Below are positions 37,802 to 48,300 of a DNA stretch of 64,000 bases, in pieces. A program made the translations under genes and the position numbers. This DNA comes from Alnus glutinosa (Eukaryota; Streptophyta; Magnoliopsida; Fagales; Betulaceae), in assembly GCF_958979055.1 (NCBI RefSeq), contig NC_084886.1, positions 50,551,654 through 50,615,653 of the forward strand, in the 5' to 3' direction. Each line of letters starts with the position of its first letter. The stretch's first letter is position 1. The notes under the pieces are model-generated. The model had not been told where the DNA came from and searched no databases. It saw nothing but the letters and a program-made list of their open reading frames with translations.

Positions 37802-39925
37802 CTATGTAAATTCTTCTTTCAAGTAATGAGGCCCAGGCTTGAAGGGGTCAGATTCCTCGTACGCCTCTGGTCGGAAAAACCCAGCATCATTAATACGGTT
37901 GCTGAGCACATGAAGGATGGCTTTTTTCTTACCTCCGTACTCATCCCGGTTGTTCTCAACATATTCAATGGCCTCGGCAGCTACCTCGTTCACAAAATCA
38001 AAGCGGTTGTCCTCTGATAGCAACAATCTTTCAATGTCCATGGTCAACACCTTTCCTGTTTCCTTTATCTTCCTCACCTGCTCCTCAAGGAAAGGAATCC
38101 GCTCCATTTTGTAGCGCAACATGTCATCCTTCTTTGTCTGAAACAAATAAACAGTACTTGTGAGCGTGGTATCAGAGAAGGTTTGCCCATAACATAATTG
38201 CCGCGATTATGTTCTTGGAAAGTACTCTCAATAGTGATTCAATTGCAATTTTTGTTCTTGAACAGATAAACAGCAATGCATAAGAAGCAGTGGGAAAACT
38301 GCTTCCCTAGTATCTTGCCTGGGCTTTAAATACTTAACACATCAAGATTGAGCAGAATATTCACCAAAAAAAAAATCATTTTGGGTTATAGGGGACACAA
38401 AACAAACATACTACCTCATTGGCCAATTCCATCTCAGGGGAAAAAGATACGAGATCAGATACTTTGTTCCAACCCTAAAGTAGGTCAATCCAGGAAAAAG
38501 GTCCATTTCCTTCTGGTGGGGTGTGGAAGTCTATAAGAGCAGCATCCACACTCGAACTTGCCATAAAGTCCACACACAAGTTTCCCTTAACTTATATTGA
38601 AGCTGAAAATGTTCTATCTTGCTCATGAACACGCCATATGCTTTGTTCTATCCAGCATGTATGCCGAAATACCTACCCACCCATTTCTGAAGACATGAAC
38701 AGGCTATATACTAAGCCACCCAAAATTCTTAACAATGGTAGGAATAAGAGATAAGCAGCATGAATTGCATTCGGCAATAAAATGTGTCTACTGTCTAACC
38801 ATATACCAAGCAGGAGCAAGAGAAAACTCTATCAATAGCCGTAAGCTTTTATCTAAGCATTGTGGGATAAAAATGTGATTTTTAACATTATTCTTATCTG
38901 ATGCTTGTTTCTTTGTTGCACCATAGATCTACTCCACCTCCAAATCATTACTTCTTTTTTGCCGATTCATACTACCTTTAAACTGCAAATTCTACTCCTT
39001 TCCAAACAATCAGCACTGCCCATTGATTTTACACTCAATGTCATCACCAATAGATATTATTTCCTACCACAGTCAAAGTTATTCATGCACCAAATTGACA
39101 AAAAGAGAGTAAATAATAAAATTAAAACATGAATACCATTTACTTCATTGATAATACCATCTTTCCCCTTAAGAAATTCTAATCGCCTCCTCTTTTTCAA
39201 AAAACTTCTTTCAATTTGTGCAATTGCTATATATATATATATATATTTTATGACAAGGACCCGTGCAAATTTTTTGCACCCAAGGAGATTCGACCATTAG
39301 ACATGATGAGACCAAGGCTCTTACCACTTGAGCCAACACCTTAGAGTTATATACATGTGTAACAAATAAATTCATAGATTATATAGCAAACAAATTAGGG
39401 GCTTTTCTTGGTACCAATTTCCTTCGCCGCCACACTCGCCGGGCACGATCGTCCTTTTGCATTAGGGACATTACCTGCCAACGATTTGTACACGAAATTA
39501 AAATAATTATATATTAATAGAACTACATTTACCCTAATTTCCGAAACAATCAATTCGCACAGAGCTTCGAAATGCAATATTAACCTGTGAGCGAACAGAG
39601 CAGCTCAGCCCCCATTGATTCCCAGCTCTTATCTCAATCCTCTGTATTTCAAAAAGAAAAATAACAAAATTTACGGTATTAATATGGTGCAACAAAAAAA
39701 GTAACCAATTTCCTGTTTGGTTCCCGAGAAAAATGAGAGATTCATAGAAAATACCATAAGATTTCGAGTTTTATGTTGTTACTCACTTCATTAATTCAAT
39801 ACTAAAATTTTACGTTCCATAAGTTTTCTCGAGAAACAAACAGATAAGTTTCCTAGGAAAACGAGAGAGAGAAAAATCACAGGTGAAGCCGAAGCGAGAC
39901 CGAAGGGCAGTGTGGAAAACGCCAT
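37802..39925 (-). CDS. PTAC7: Plastid transcriptionally active 7 (pTAC7/PAP12)
   Basis: Small component of the plastid-encoded RNA polymerase complex, needed for plastid gene expression and greening. Four exons, 39925-39881, 39641-39585, 39474-39415 and 38137-37802, all in phase 0, give 165 residues (about 161 in Arabidopsis pTAC7). The first two exons are a transit-peptide-like N-terminus (MAFSTLPFGLASASP, then a basic stretch). The third ends RARRVWRRRKL, and the last exon starts TKKDDMLRYKMERIPFLEEQ and runs to HYLKEEFT. This last exon, with LTMDIERLLLSEDNRFDFVN, is the conserved core. The third intron is 1.3 kb and contains a SINE. The first donor (GTGATT) is the least certain junction, but the only one found that keeps the frame. 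A second frame through exon 3 exists and ends at a stop after splicing. Confidence 0.8.
39240..39346 (-). mobile_element. tRNA-derived SINE in the pTAC7 intron
   Basis: On the minus strand an A box TGGCTCAAGTGGTAAG (39335-39320) is followed, 24 bases on, by a B box GGTCGAATCTCC (39295-39284), the spacing of an RNA polymerase III promoter. The unit ends in an (AT)n tail (39228-39247). No clean target duplication is seen. A tRNA gene is excluded because no cloverleaf can be formed. Confidence 0.6.
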
Positions 39926-40112
39926 CTGCGCTCTCCGCGTTAATAGCGTTATCTTTTTCTCTTTTGCTTTTGACTTGAGCCTTTGCTTTACCCCGGGAGA
40001 ATGCCACCAAATCCTTGGGTAAACTACGAGAATACCATCGCTCGTTGGGCTCGAGTGCTCGGCCCGTAAGTTAACGTAGCGAACCTGACCCGATTGTAAT
40101 TGGAGTGGATCA

Positions 40113-40308
40113 GGATCTCCTCAAATTCTTTGTCCGAATTGGATAGAATTTGGACAAGTAGTTGTGAGTAAGCATTTATGGGATCCACCTGACCGAATAA
40201 GCAATTGGGCAGCCCAACTTTTATTTGGTCAAGTGGATCCCATAAATGCTCACTCACAACTACTTGCCCGAATTCTATCAAATTCTGGCAAAGAATTTGA
40301 GGAGATCT
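40113..40308. repeat. Foldback MITE upstream of pTAC7
   Basis: Nearly perfect inverted repeat with arms of about 80 bp (GGATCTCCTCAAATTCTTTG... and its complement) around a loop of about 35 bp. It lies 190 bp upstream of the pTAC7 start codon, so it may be inside that promoter. Confidence 0.75.
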
Positions 40309-40600
40309 TAATTCAATCGGGATTGGGTTTAAGACATTTTTAGAATAATTAAAATTTTATGTCCCATAAGTATTTCTAGATTCTTATAAAAGTCCACACA
40401 TTTTATTTCCTATCCTGCATTTTTAGAAACATATATTTGAGCAACAATTACGTTACATTCTTTAAGTGTAATATTCCTGGAAAATATAATTACATTTGTT
40501 TTTGTTCTTCTCATGACAAATACGTTAACAACCAATTCAAAACATTTTCATTTTACAAAACACAAAAATAATTGTCAACTTCGAATAAAGGAAAAAAAAC

Positions 40601-41450
40601 TTTTTTTTTTGAACAGAGACATTCATTCAATAAAAGCCCGAAGGCAAATAACTCAGTCCCAACATCTACAGCACAAACCCAAAGGTTGAAGGTAGTGAAT
40701 AGAGATAAAGAATCTCTAAACACCAAGCTAGGATCAAACCTAACTTAAAGCAGTTACCAAAGCAACAAGCTAAAATTACAAGAACAAAAATATAGCCTTC
40801 TCTAAACAATAAAGCACCACCCATCTAAAAATGAGAAAGCCTGGTCTAGCTTTCAAGCCACCTAAATGCTCAAGTAATTTTCAGCCCTTTACAATAGTAA
40901 GCTGTGAAAGAAAGTAAGAATATACAAAACAGACAGACAATAAAACGCTAAGCCGGCAAGTGGAGAGCAACCCCGACACTGGCGCGTGTAAAACGTGCGC
41001 CGCACACAGGGCCACCCCTACTGCAGCCAATCAGCATTCCTTCTCGAAAACACCATTCCGCCGGCCAGAGAGGTGATCGTGGCCCTCACACGCTAACCAA
41101 ACCCTCAACGCGTGCAGACCATGCTCCGAGCGTGGAAGTTCAACGTCGCCGGTGAATGAGGCAGCAGGAACAGAGACTGACGGCGAACAAAGTCTGGGTG
41201 GTCGTGTCGAAAGATCTCCGGCGTAACACCATAGATCTAAGAGAAAAGAAAGCCGGAAGAACACAAACCGAGGTTACACCCAAAGACGACTTCAAACGAA
41301 ATGAATCTGTCAAAAACAAAAGGAAAACAACAACAAAAAAACAAATAACCAAACTAGAGGGATAAGCACCACCGGGAGGAGGAGGGAGGCGCCTCCCTCC
41401 CCCGGAGAAGACAAGCTCTCAAAAACTCTCTCTTACTAGAGCGACCCTTG
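40601..41450 (-). mobile_element. Poly(A) retroposon, probably LINE-derived
   Basis: Read on the minus strand it starts CAAGGGTCGCTCTAGTAAGA, passes through a GC-rich section (GGGAGGCGCCTCCCTCC), and finishes with a T-rich 3' UTR ending ATGTCTCTGTTC plus an A-tail (T run at 40601-40610). GAAAAAAAA on both sides may be the target duplication. No reverse transcriptase is present, so it may be a deletion derivative keeping the two ends of an L1-type element. Confidence 0.5.
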
Positions 41451-41627
41451 AAAAAAAAAAAAATAATAATAATAATGAATGAGGATGGGTCGGTGTTACA
41501 GTCGAAGTTAACAATTGCAATCTAAAAAAAAAAAACTAAATCAAGAATAAGCTAGCTAAACTTTAGAGATTAGTTTCGTTCCTCCTAATCTCAAATCTTG
41601 GTTTCGCCCATGGATGAGAAGACTTTT

Positions 41628-41745
41628 CGGGGGACATTGACATTTTTTGGCAGTTTAGAGCGGAATATTGAGACAATTGGTAATTTGGGAAGGACGTTGA
41701 CAATGAGGTTATATGAACATTTTCCATATATATATATATATATAT
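41628..41745. repeat. Lone arm of a MULE-type foldback
   Basis: GGGGGACATTGACATTTTTTGG and the following 80 bases resemble the right arm of the complete foldback at 42336-43005. The matching left arm is absent. Confidence 0.5.
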
Positions 41746-41819
41746 GGTCCATCCACATTGACATAGTGAAAATCAACATTTAACCCTTTCAACCCTAGCT
41801 TTCAAATATTCATAAAAAG

Positions 41820-42002
41820 AGTAATGTTATATACTAATTTTTATCACACAATTATTTCATAATGGTGATGTGGCACTTCCAACTAATTCTTAATTTTTTA
41901 TTTTTTATTTTTTAACAATAATTGATTAAAGGGTTAATTGAGACTGGTATATCACTATTGTGAAATAATTATTGGATAAAATTATAGTCTGTAGCATTAT
42001 TC
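41820..42002. mobile_element. Foldback MITE, about 180 bp
   Basis: Arms starting AGTAATGTTATA and, inverted, AATAATGCTACAGA share AATTATTTCA(T/C)AAT(G/A)GTGAT. No sure target duplication. Family unassigned. Confidence 0.5.
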
Positions 42003-42335
42003 TATATCTCTATTAAGTAGACATATTGAGTAATTCTTAATTAGAAAAAAAAAAGAAGAAAAAGTATTGAGTAATTCTTAGTCAACAGTTTTATAACAAA
42101 ATGACAGAAATTTTTGTGGCAATTCACTATCTTGAACGTAATATAATTTTTTCGATAATGGATGAGACTCTCATTTATATTATTTTATTTTTTAGCAAGG
42201 AAAATAATAAAACTAAGGAACATATAAAGGAAAGGAGGATTTTTGCCACTACAAATGGGAAAAGAACCGGTAGAAGGGGATCTTTACTAGAGTTACTTCA
42301 AAAGACTTAAATATTGAATTATATAAAATATTTTT

Positions 42336-43005
42336 GGGAAAAAGTATATATAACTCCCTTAAACTACCACTTCATTGTTAATGTACTTTTCAAACTATCA
42401 ATTGTATCAATGTCCTCCCCTAAACTACCAAAAAATCTCAATCTTCCCCTAATGACAAAAATGCCCTTCATAAAATTATTAAAATAAAATAAAACTAAAA
42501 AATAAAAATAAAAAATTTAAAACTGTTTTTTTATATATTTAAAAAAGAAAAATAATAATTTTCAGTTTTTTTTTTCTTAAAAAAAAAATTGTTCTTTTTC
42601 GTTTTTTAATTTAATAAAAACTGGTTTTTCTTTTTCTTTTTTTCATTTGTTTTATTTTATTTTTTTAAAAAAAATAAATAAATTTCAGTTATTTTTTGTT
42701 TGCTTTTTTTTTAAAAAAAAAATAGAAAAAATAAAAAAATTGTTCTTTTTTGTTTTTTTTTTTAATTTCTTTTTTTTTTTAAATAATTTTTTTTTTGTTT
42801 TTTTTTTTAAATTTTTTAGTTTTAGTTTTAATTTTTTGAATTTATGAGGACATTTTTGTTTTATTCAAAAAAAATTAAGGTCATTTTTGTCTTTTTGTTA
42901 GTCTTAGGGGGACATTGACATTTTTTAGTAGTTTATGAAGAAATATTAACACAATTAATAATTTGAGAGGTATTTTGACAATTGAGTAGTAGTTCGACTT
43001 TTCCC
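42336..43005. mobile_element. MULE-type foldback MITE, 670 bp
   Basis: Inverted arms of about 130 bp: GGGAAAAAGTATATATAACT with CCTTAAACTACCACTTCATTG, against the complement of the right end (GGGAAAAGTCGAACTACTAC...). The 8-bp ATATTTTT is repeated on both sides (42328-42335 and 43006-43013). The middle is only T-rich and A-rich tracts; long low-complexity frames there are not genes. Confidence 0.75.
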
Positions 43006-43209
43006 ATATTTTTAATATTAGTTGTTTCAGTCACCTAAATCTTTTCTTTTGTGCCACTATCACTATTAAAGCTGTCGCTCTTAAATCATAAAAATTAAAA
43101 GAGACCCTCCTCTACTTTCAATATTAGTAATAATTGTAGCATTCGTTTACTCAAAATCATTTTCTTTTTCTTTGAAAACCAATTTGACCATCCCAGAAGC
43201 CAAAACCAA

Positions 43210-43606
43210 GTTGAATTCCTTAGGAATCAGGGTTTTAATTCGATTATTTTGGAAGAGGATTCTTTAATTGCGGTCAATGCTATAAATAGAGTGGGGCTGA
43301 ATTGGAGTTTTTTTGGGAATATTATCTTGAATATTCAGACTCTTCTCAGAGAATTTTTCTATTGGAAAGTATGTTATACTCCACGTGGAACTAATATTGC
43401 AACTCATTCTTTGGCAAAAAAAAGGAATTTTTCAGGGAGGTAATAGGATATGATTAAGTTGTATTCCTTATTGTATTAAGACTATTGTTTTATCAGAGTG
43501 TTCATCTCTAGTTTTTTAGAGCTTCTGCTCTAAGTTCTCTTCATGATTTGAATGAAATCAATACTACTTTCTCAAAAAAAAAAAAAATAAAAATAAATAA
43601 AAATAA
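43210..43606 (+). mobile_element. 5'-truncated LINE (L1 type) with RNase H remnant
   Basis: A 13-bp target duplication AAGCCAAAACCAA flanks it (43197-43209 and 43607-43619) and it ends in an A-rich tail from 43574. The 5' end has a frame (43249-43443) with EEDSLIAVNAIN, YWKVCYTPRGTN and ATHSLAKK, the typical C-terminal RNase H-like end of plant L1 LINEs. The frame then meets its normal stop, followed by a 3' UTR of about 130 bp. The low A-tail decay and sound TSD suggest a fairly recent insertion. Confidence 0.85.
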
Positions 43607-43619
43607 AAGCCAAAACCAA

Positions 43620-45124
43620 TTTTGACTATATACCATATATGTATATGATTTTTTTTTTTTTACCTAAGGTGTGGCCCATGTCATTGATGACGTTACACTT
43701 TCGTGTAATTGATCAATCCAGCGAAATTTCAAAATTGTTTTATGGTTTGATTATTTCCAGTAATGACGTGACAAAAACGTGGGCAACTTTTTTCCAACTC
43801 TGCCGGTTACAAAACTAGAAAATTCCAGCTCTAACTCGAAACTGTTCAAATCCTTCCACTAAATCTGGAACGATAATATATATATATTTTTTTAACAGAA
43901 ATTAATAACCTTATGATCATCGGTGAGTTTATGATATCATTGACATATATATAATTATATATCAATTAGATTCTCATTAATGATGGATACACACAATGGA
44001 TTAAACGGCTATTTCTGTTCCAAATTTTGTGTAAAGGTCCATAATATGTATTAATCATTAATGCAAGTCCAATCATTTTTAGAGAATTTTCGGTGGCAAT
44101 GGTTATTTATTTTAGTTACTTAAAATACACAATTTATTTCTAATCATACGAAAGATTTGCTGGAGATATTGCGGGTGAAAAAATTAAGCAACATAATTAA
44201 TTATTTAGTAATTGACGTGGTAAATAATACGCAGACTATCACGTCAATCTAAAAAAAGAAATTGTAGTAAAATTTATAATAATCTTAACTGTGGGGGATA
44301 AAAATTATAAGTGAACCCCAAGTAATAACACAAGCTTATTACATGAAAAATAACTCTCACTACATGAAAGACAGCTGTATTTCTACAGAGATCTACTATA
44401 AAAGGGGCACAAGCCCCAAGATTAGAAATATCTCTCCATTTTGACATTTAAGCTCAAATACGTAATTTTATCATATTTAAAATCTTTTTTTATTTAGTTA
44501 TTTTGTCAAATAATATACTCTCTCGACAAACGGCTAAATTTCAATTACTGTTTTTTTTTTTTTTATTTCTTTTTTAACAAGTGATCCGTTGCTGGTCCGG
44601 CCGTCAGAAAAATTGTATCAACACTAACAACACACAATTGGCCATATCTCCTTGATTACCATCTCAAAGAATCTACCAAAACCGCACATCAAGTATTTGT
44701 GCCTTATTATTAATCTACAATTTCATTCTACTAGACACTATTATATCATTCATTCTTAGATTTTCTGCCACTCAAAGCATCCACAAAAAGTCTAATATTG
44801 ATCTAATTTTGCTATTAATACTTGGAAAATGGAGGTTTCCAACAAAACCAACAAAGCAAAGGCAAAAGGCTCCACCACTACCAGTAGTCTGTAGAGCACT
44901 ACAAAATTACAAATGGGATTTCACACACTGTACTTTAGTCTACGCACGACTTTTGGGAGTGGAAGCCAACAACAACACGGAAACGAGGTCGTTTCGTTAT
45001 CTCTTTTTCCCCGAAATGTGCGATCGTGTATGTAACTGTTGCATCACACAAGGGTCAGTAAAGTGACCACACTCGACCGAGAGCTGCTAAAACTTCCTGA
45101 CCAACTCAAATTTGCAACTGCAAG
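43620..45124. other. Intergenic region and promoter of the KH-domain gene
   Basis: No gene is supported. An 85-codon frame at 44809-45066 has no domain and overlaps the expected promoter. Confidence 0.4.
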
Positions 45125-45150
45125 TCTCTCTCTCTCTCTCTCTCTCTCTC
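45125..45150 (+). repeat. CT microsatellite in the KH gene leader
   Basis: Thirteen TC units about 235 bp before the start codon, in the probable 5' UTR. Confidence 0.8.
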
Positions 45151-45313
45151 GCTCTCAGATTTCGAGCTTCAAGGGTTTCGGAGGAGTTTGAAAATTGAAA
45201 ATCTTGCCACACTTTCCCGTGAAACAAACAGGAGAGGAAAGGGACAAAGAACTGGAATACAGAGACCACGAGGACGGAAAACCCTAGCTGAGACATCCGA
45301 AGCAAGAGACCTG

Positions 45314-45340
45314 ATGAAAATATTTGCAATTGGATTCTGA
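45314..45340 (+). other. Short upstream ORF in the KH gene leader
   Basis: ATG to TGA encodes MKIFAIGF and ends 45 bp before the main start. It is only a candidate, with no conservation data. Confidence 0.3.
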
Positions 45341-45385
45341 GACAAGTGTGAGCGTGGGAAAGACTTTAGTTTTTGGGTTTTTGAG

Positions 45386-48300
45386 ATGGAGAGGTCGAGA
45401 TCTAAGAGGAACTACTACTATGAACACCAGGACTATGACTCGGAGACGGTGGGTAGGACGAGGCCTCGGTACAACAACCACTACCCGGCGGCGAATCCCA
45501 CGCCGCACCACCGACATCGTGGCGGGTCGGCTCGGGCGCCGAAGCCGCAGGCGGACCCGTCCTTGACCGTGACGACGACGTATCGGATCCTCTGCCACGA
45601 CGCGAAGGCCGGGGGGGTGATCGGGAAGTCCGGGAGCATCATCAAGTCGATCCGGCAGCACACCGGCGCGTGGATCAACGTGCATGAGCTGGTCCCCGGC
45701 GACGACGAGCGCGTGATCGAGATCTCCGACACGCGCCGTCGCGACCCGGATGGCCGAATGCCGACCTTCTCGCCGGCCCAGGAGGCACTGCTCCTCATCC
45801 ACGATCGGATCCTCGAGAGCAGCGACGAGTTCGGCAGCGGCGGCGGAGACGACGGTTACGGAATGGTGGGCGTGGGTGGTGGTAGGGACAAGGTGACAAC
45901 GAGGCTGGTGGTGTCGAGAATGCACGTGGGGTGTTTGTTGGGGAAAGCAGGGAAGATTATTGAGCAAATGAGGGTTGAGACGAGGACCCAGATTAGGATT
46001 CTGCCTAGAGATCATACTTTGCCCCGTTGCGTTTCCTTGTCGGAGGAGATTGTTCAGGTTTAAACCAACAAAACAAAATCTGCCATTGCATGTTGAAAAA
46101 AAGAGTTTCTTTTGGGTCTTGGACGGTTAGACTTTTATTAAATTGAAGGGGGTGAACTTTACTAAGAGTAACCTACCTGATTTGGGTATAATTATTGCCT
46201 TGTCTGCGTAGAAGAACCAAGCAAAACGACCCAAATCATTTGGGAGCTTAATGTTTTAGTGAATAGGTAATGTGGCATTCGAGAAGCTACGTTCATTGCA
46301 ACTGTTAGCCCAAATGGGGATATGGGTTTGCCTTGGTTGGACTGGAAGTGACCGGACATATGGGTGTCAGAAAGCCAAATTTTGATTGCTCATTGAATAC
46401 TGAGAGTAACCTCAATTGGTTATGTTTATTGCCTTTATATCAGACTAAAAGAACGAAATCATTGGCATCTTAATAATATAGTGACTGGTGTTTGAAATTT
46501 TCTGGTAGTTGATGTATTAGCTGTGCTGATGTTCGGGGTAGTCAGTGGTTAGATTAAAAATAGCAGTGGAATTTGGTCTTGAAGAAATAGTTTTAGTTTC
46601 AGAATGTTAATGAAGAGTAACCTGATTTTACACAATATTGCCTTTGAAAAAGACCATAATTACACAATTATTGGCAGGTTGTATTGTAATGACTTCAACA
46701 CAACTAATCAATGTGGCATTGGAAGCTACATTGTTATTAACAGTACGAAACAATAAACGGAACGGATCTTAGTTTTGTCAGATTCTAGATTAATCTGGTT
46801 GAAGTTCCTGTCATATGCACAATAAGTGAAGTTACAACTTTGTGATGAGCTTGTTATTTGTGCTCCATTAAAACATATATGTGGTGCTGTTTTTTCCCTC
46901 TAATATTTGAATTGCAAATTATACTTCCAGAATATATTGTAAATTCGTCTGACAAATTATCATGGTGAATGCATCATATTTACTGGTCAATGTTACAGTC
47001 AACTGTTTATTGTGCTATAAATCTTGTGATAATGCTCTAAAAAGCAACCTTTTGTGCTTTATGTACTTCAAAATTCAGATTTTGAGCAAAATGCTTGATG
47101 TTGATGTCTTCAAGGTCATGCTTGTGTATTCTTTGAGCATCAGCCTTGTTAGAGGTTCCGACTCTCTGCCTACAATATCCTGAAATTTATACATTTATCA
47201 ATGCTAAATATAGCTATGAATATTCATGACCAACATGAGAACTTTCTTTTGGTTGCTTTTATGCCCTGTGGTGGTGTCTAATGAGGGCATTTTTATTCGT
47301 CTAAAATGCCCATGCAGACATATGGTTTAAAAACACTCTGAAGATTTGAAATTCGAATATGATGTTGCTGTTTCCCTCCAGGTTGTAGGTGATGCGAATG
47401 ATATAAAGGCTGCTGTAACCATTATTTCATCACGCTTGAGGGAGAGTCAGCATCGTGACCGCGGTCATTTCCACGGACGAATGCATTCGCCGGAAAGGTT
47501 TTTTCCTCCTGATGATGATTATATTCCTCACGTAAACAGTGCAGCACGCAGGTCATCCATGGATGGTGCCGCATTTGGATCAAGATTATCTGGCAACAAT
47601 ATCAGAGGCAACAACTATGCCTCACGTCCATCTGGTTTTACAATTGAACCTGGGGCTGCCCCCATGGTCGACAATGTGCAGCCATTTTATGGTGAAGACC
47701 TTGTATTTCGAATGCTTTGCCCAAGTGACAAGGTGGATTGTGTTGTTGGAGAGGCAGATGGAATCTTAGAATTGCTTCAAAATGAAATTGGCGTGGATGT
47801 TAAGGTTACTGATCCTGTGCTTGGTTCAAATGAGCAGATTATAATAATTTCTTCAGAGGAGGTACTTGTCATTTCTCTATCTTTATGAAGTACTGTGGAT
47901 AAATAATATTAAAACCTGCTTAGGTCCATCATTGCCTGGTAGTGTATATCTTGGAAGTGAAGATACTCTTTTAGTTTTACCCTTTCTGTCCAGTGAATGC
48001 TATGATAAGCTTTTGGAAGTAAGTTTGAACATCTTGTTACATCTAAATGGTAAAACATACATATTTATAGCTGTTGATTGCTTTCTAAGATGATATTTTT
48101 ACTTTAGTGGGTTATAACCAACCTTCCGTTTGTTTCTCTACTTAGGGTCCTGATGATGAGCTGTTTCCAGCCCAGGAAGCTTTGTTGCATATCCAAACCC
48201 GCATTGTTGATCTTGTTCCGGATAAAGACAACATAGTAACAACTAGGTTGCTTGTACCATCTAGTGATATTCGATGTTTAGAGGGAAGAGATGGCTCCTT

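Noticed and set aside
39320-39335. tRNA gene in the pTAC7 intron
   Set aside because: Only A and B boxes are present; acceptor and anticodon stems cannot form, so it is a tRNA-derived SINE.
41031-41365. Frames in the GC-rich part of the minus-strand retroposon
   Set aside because: Low-complexity and overlapping on both strands; more likely LINE 5' UTR sequence.
42647-42847. Phe/Lys-rich frame
   Set aside because: Pure T/A homopolymer tract inside a MULE MITE.
44809-45066. 85-codon frame before the KH gene
   Set aside because: No similarity seen and it overlaps the expected promoter.
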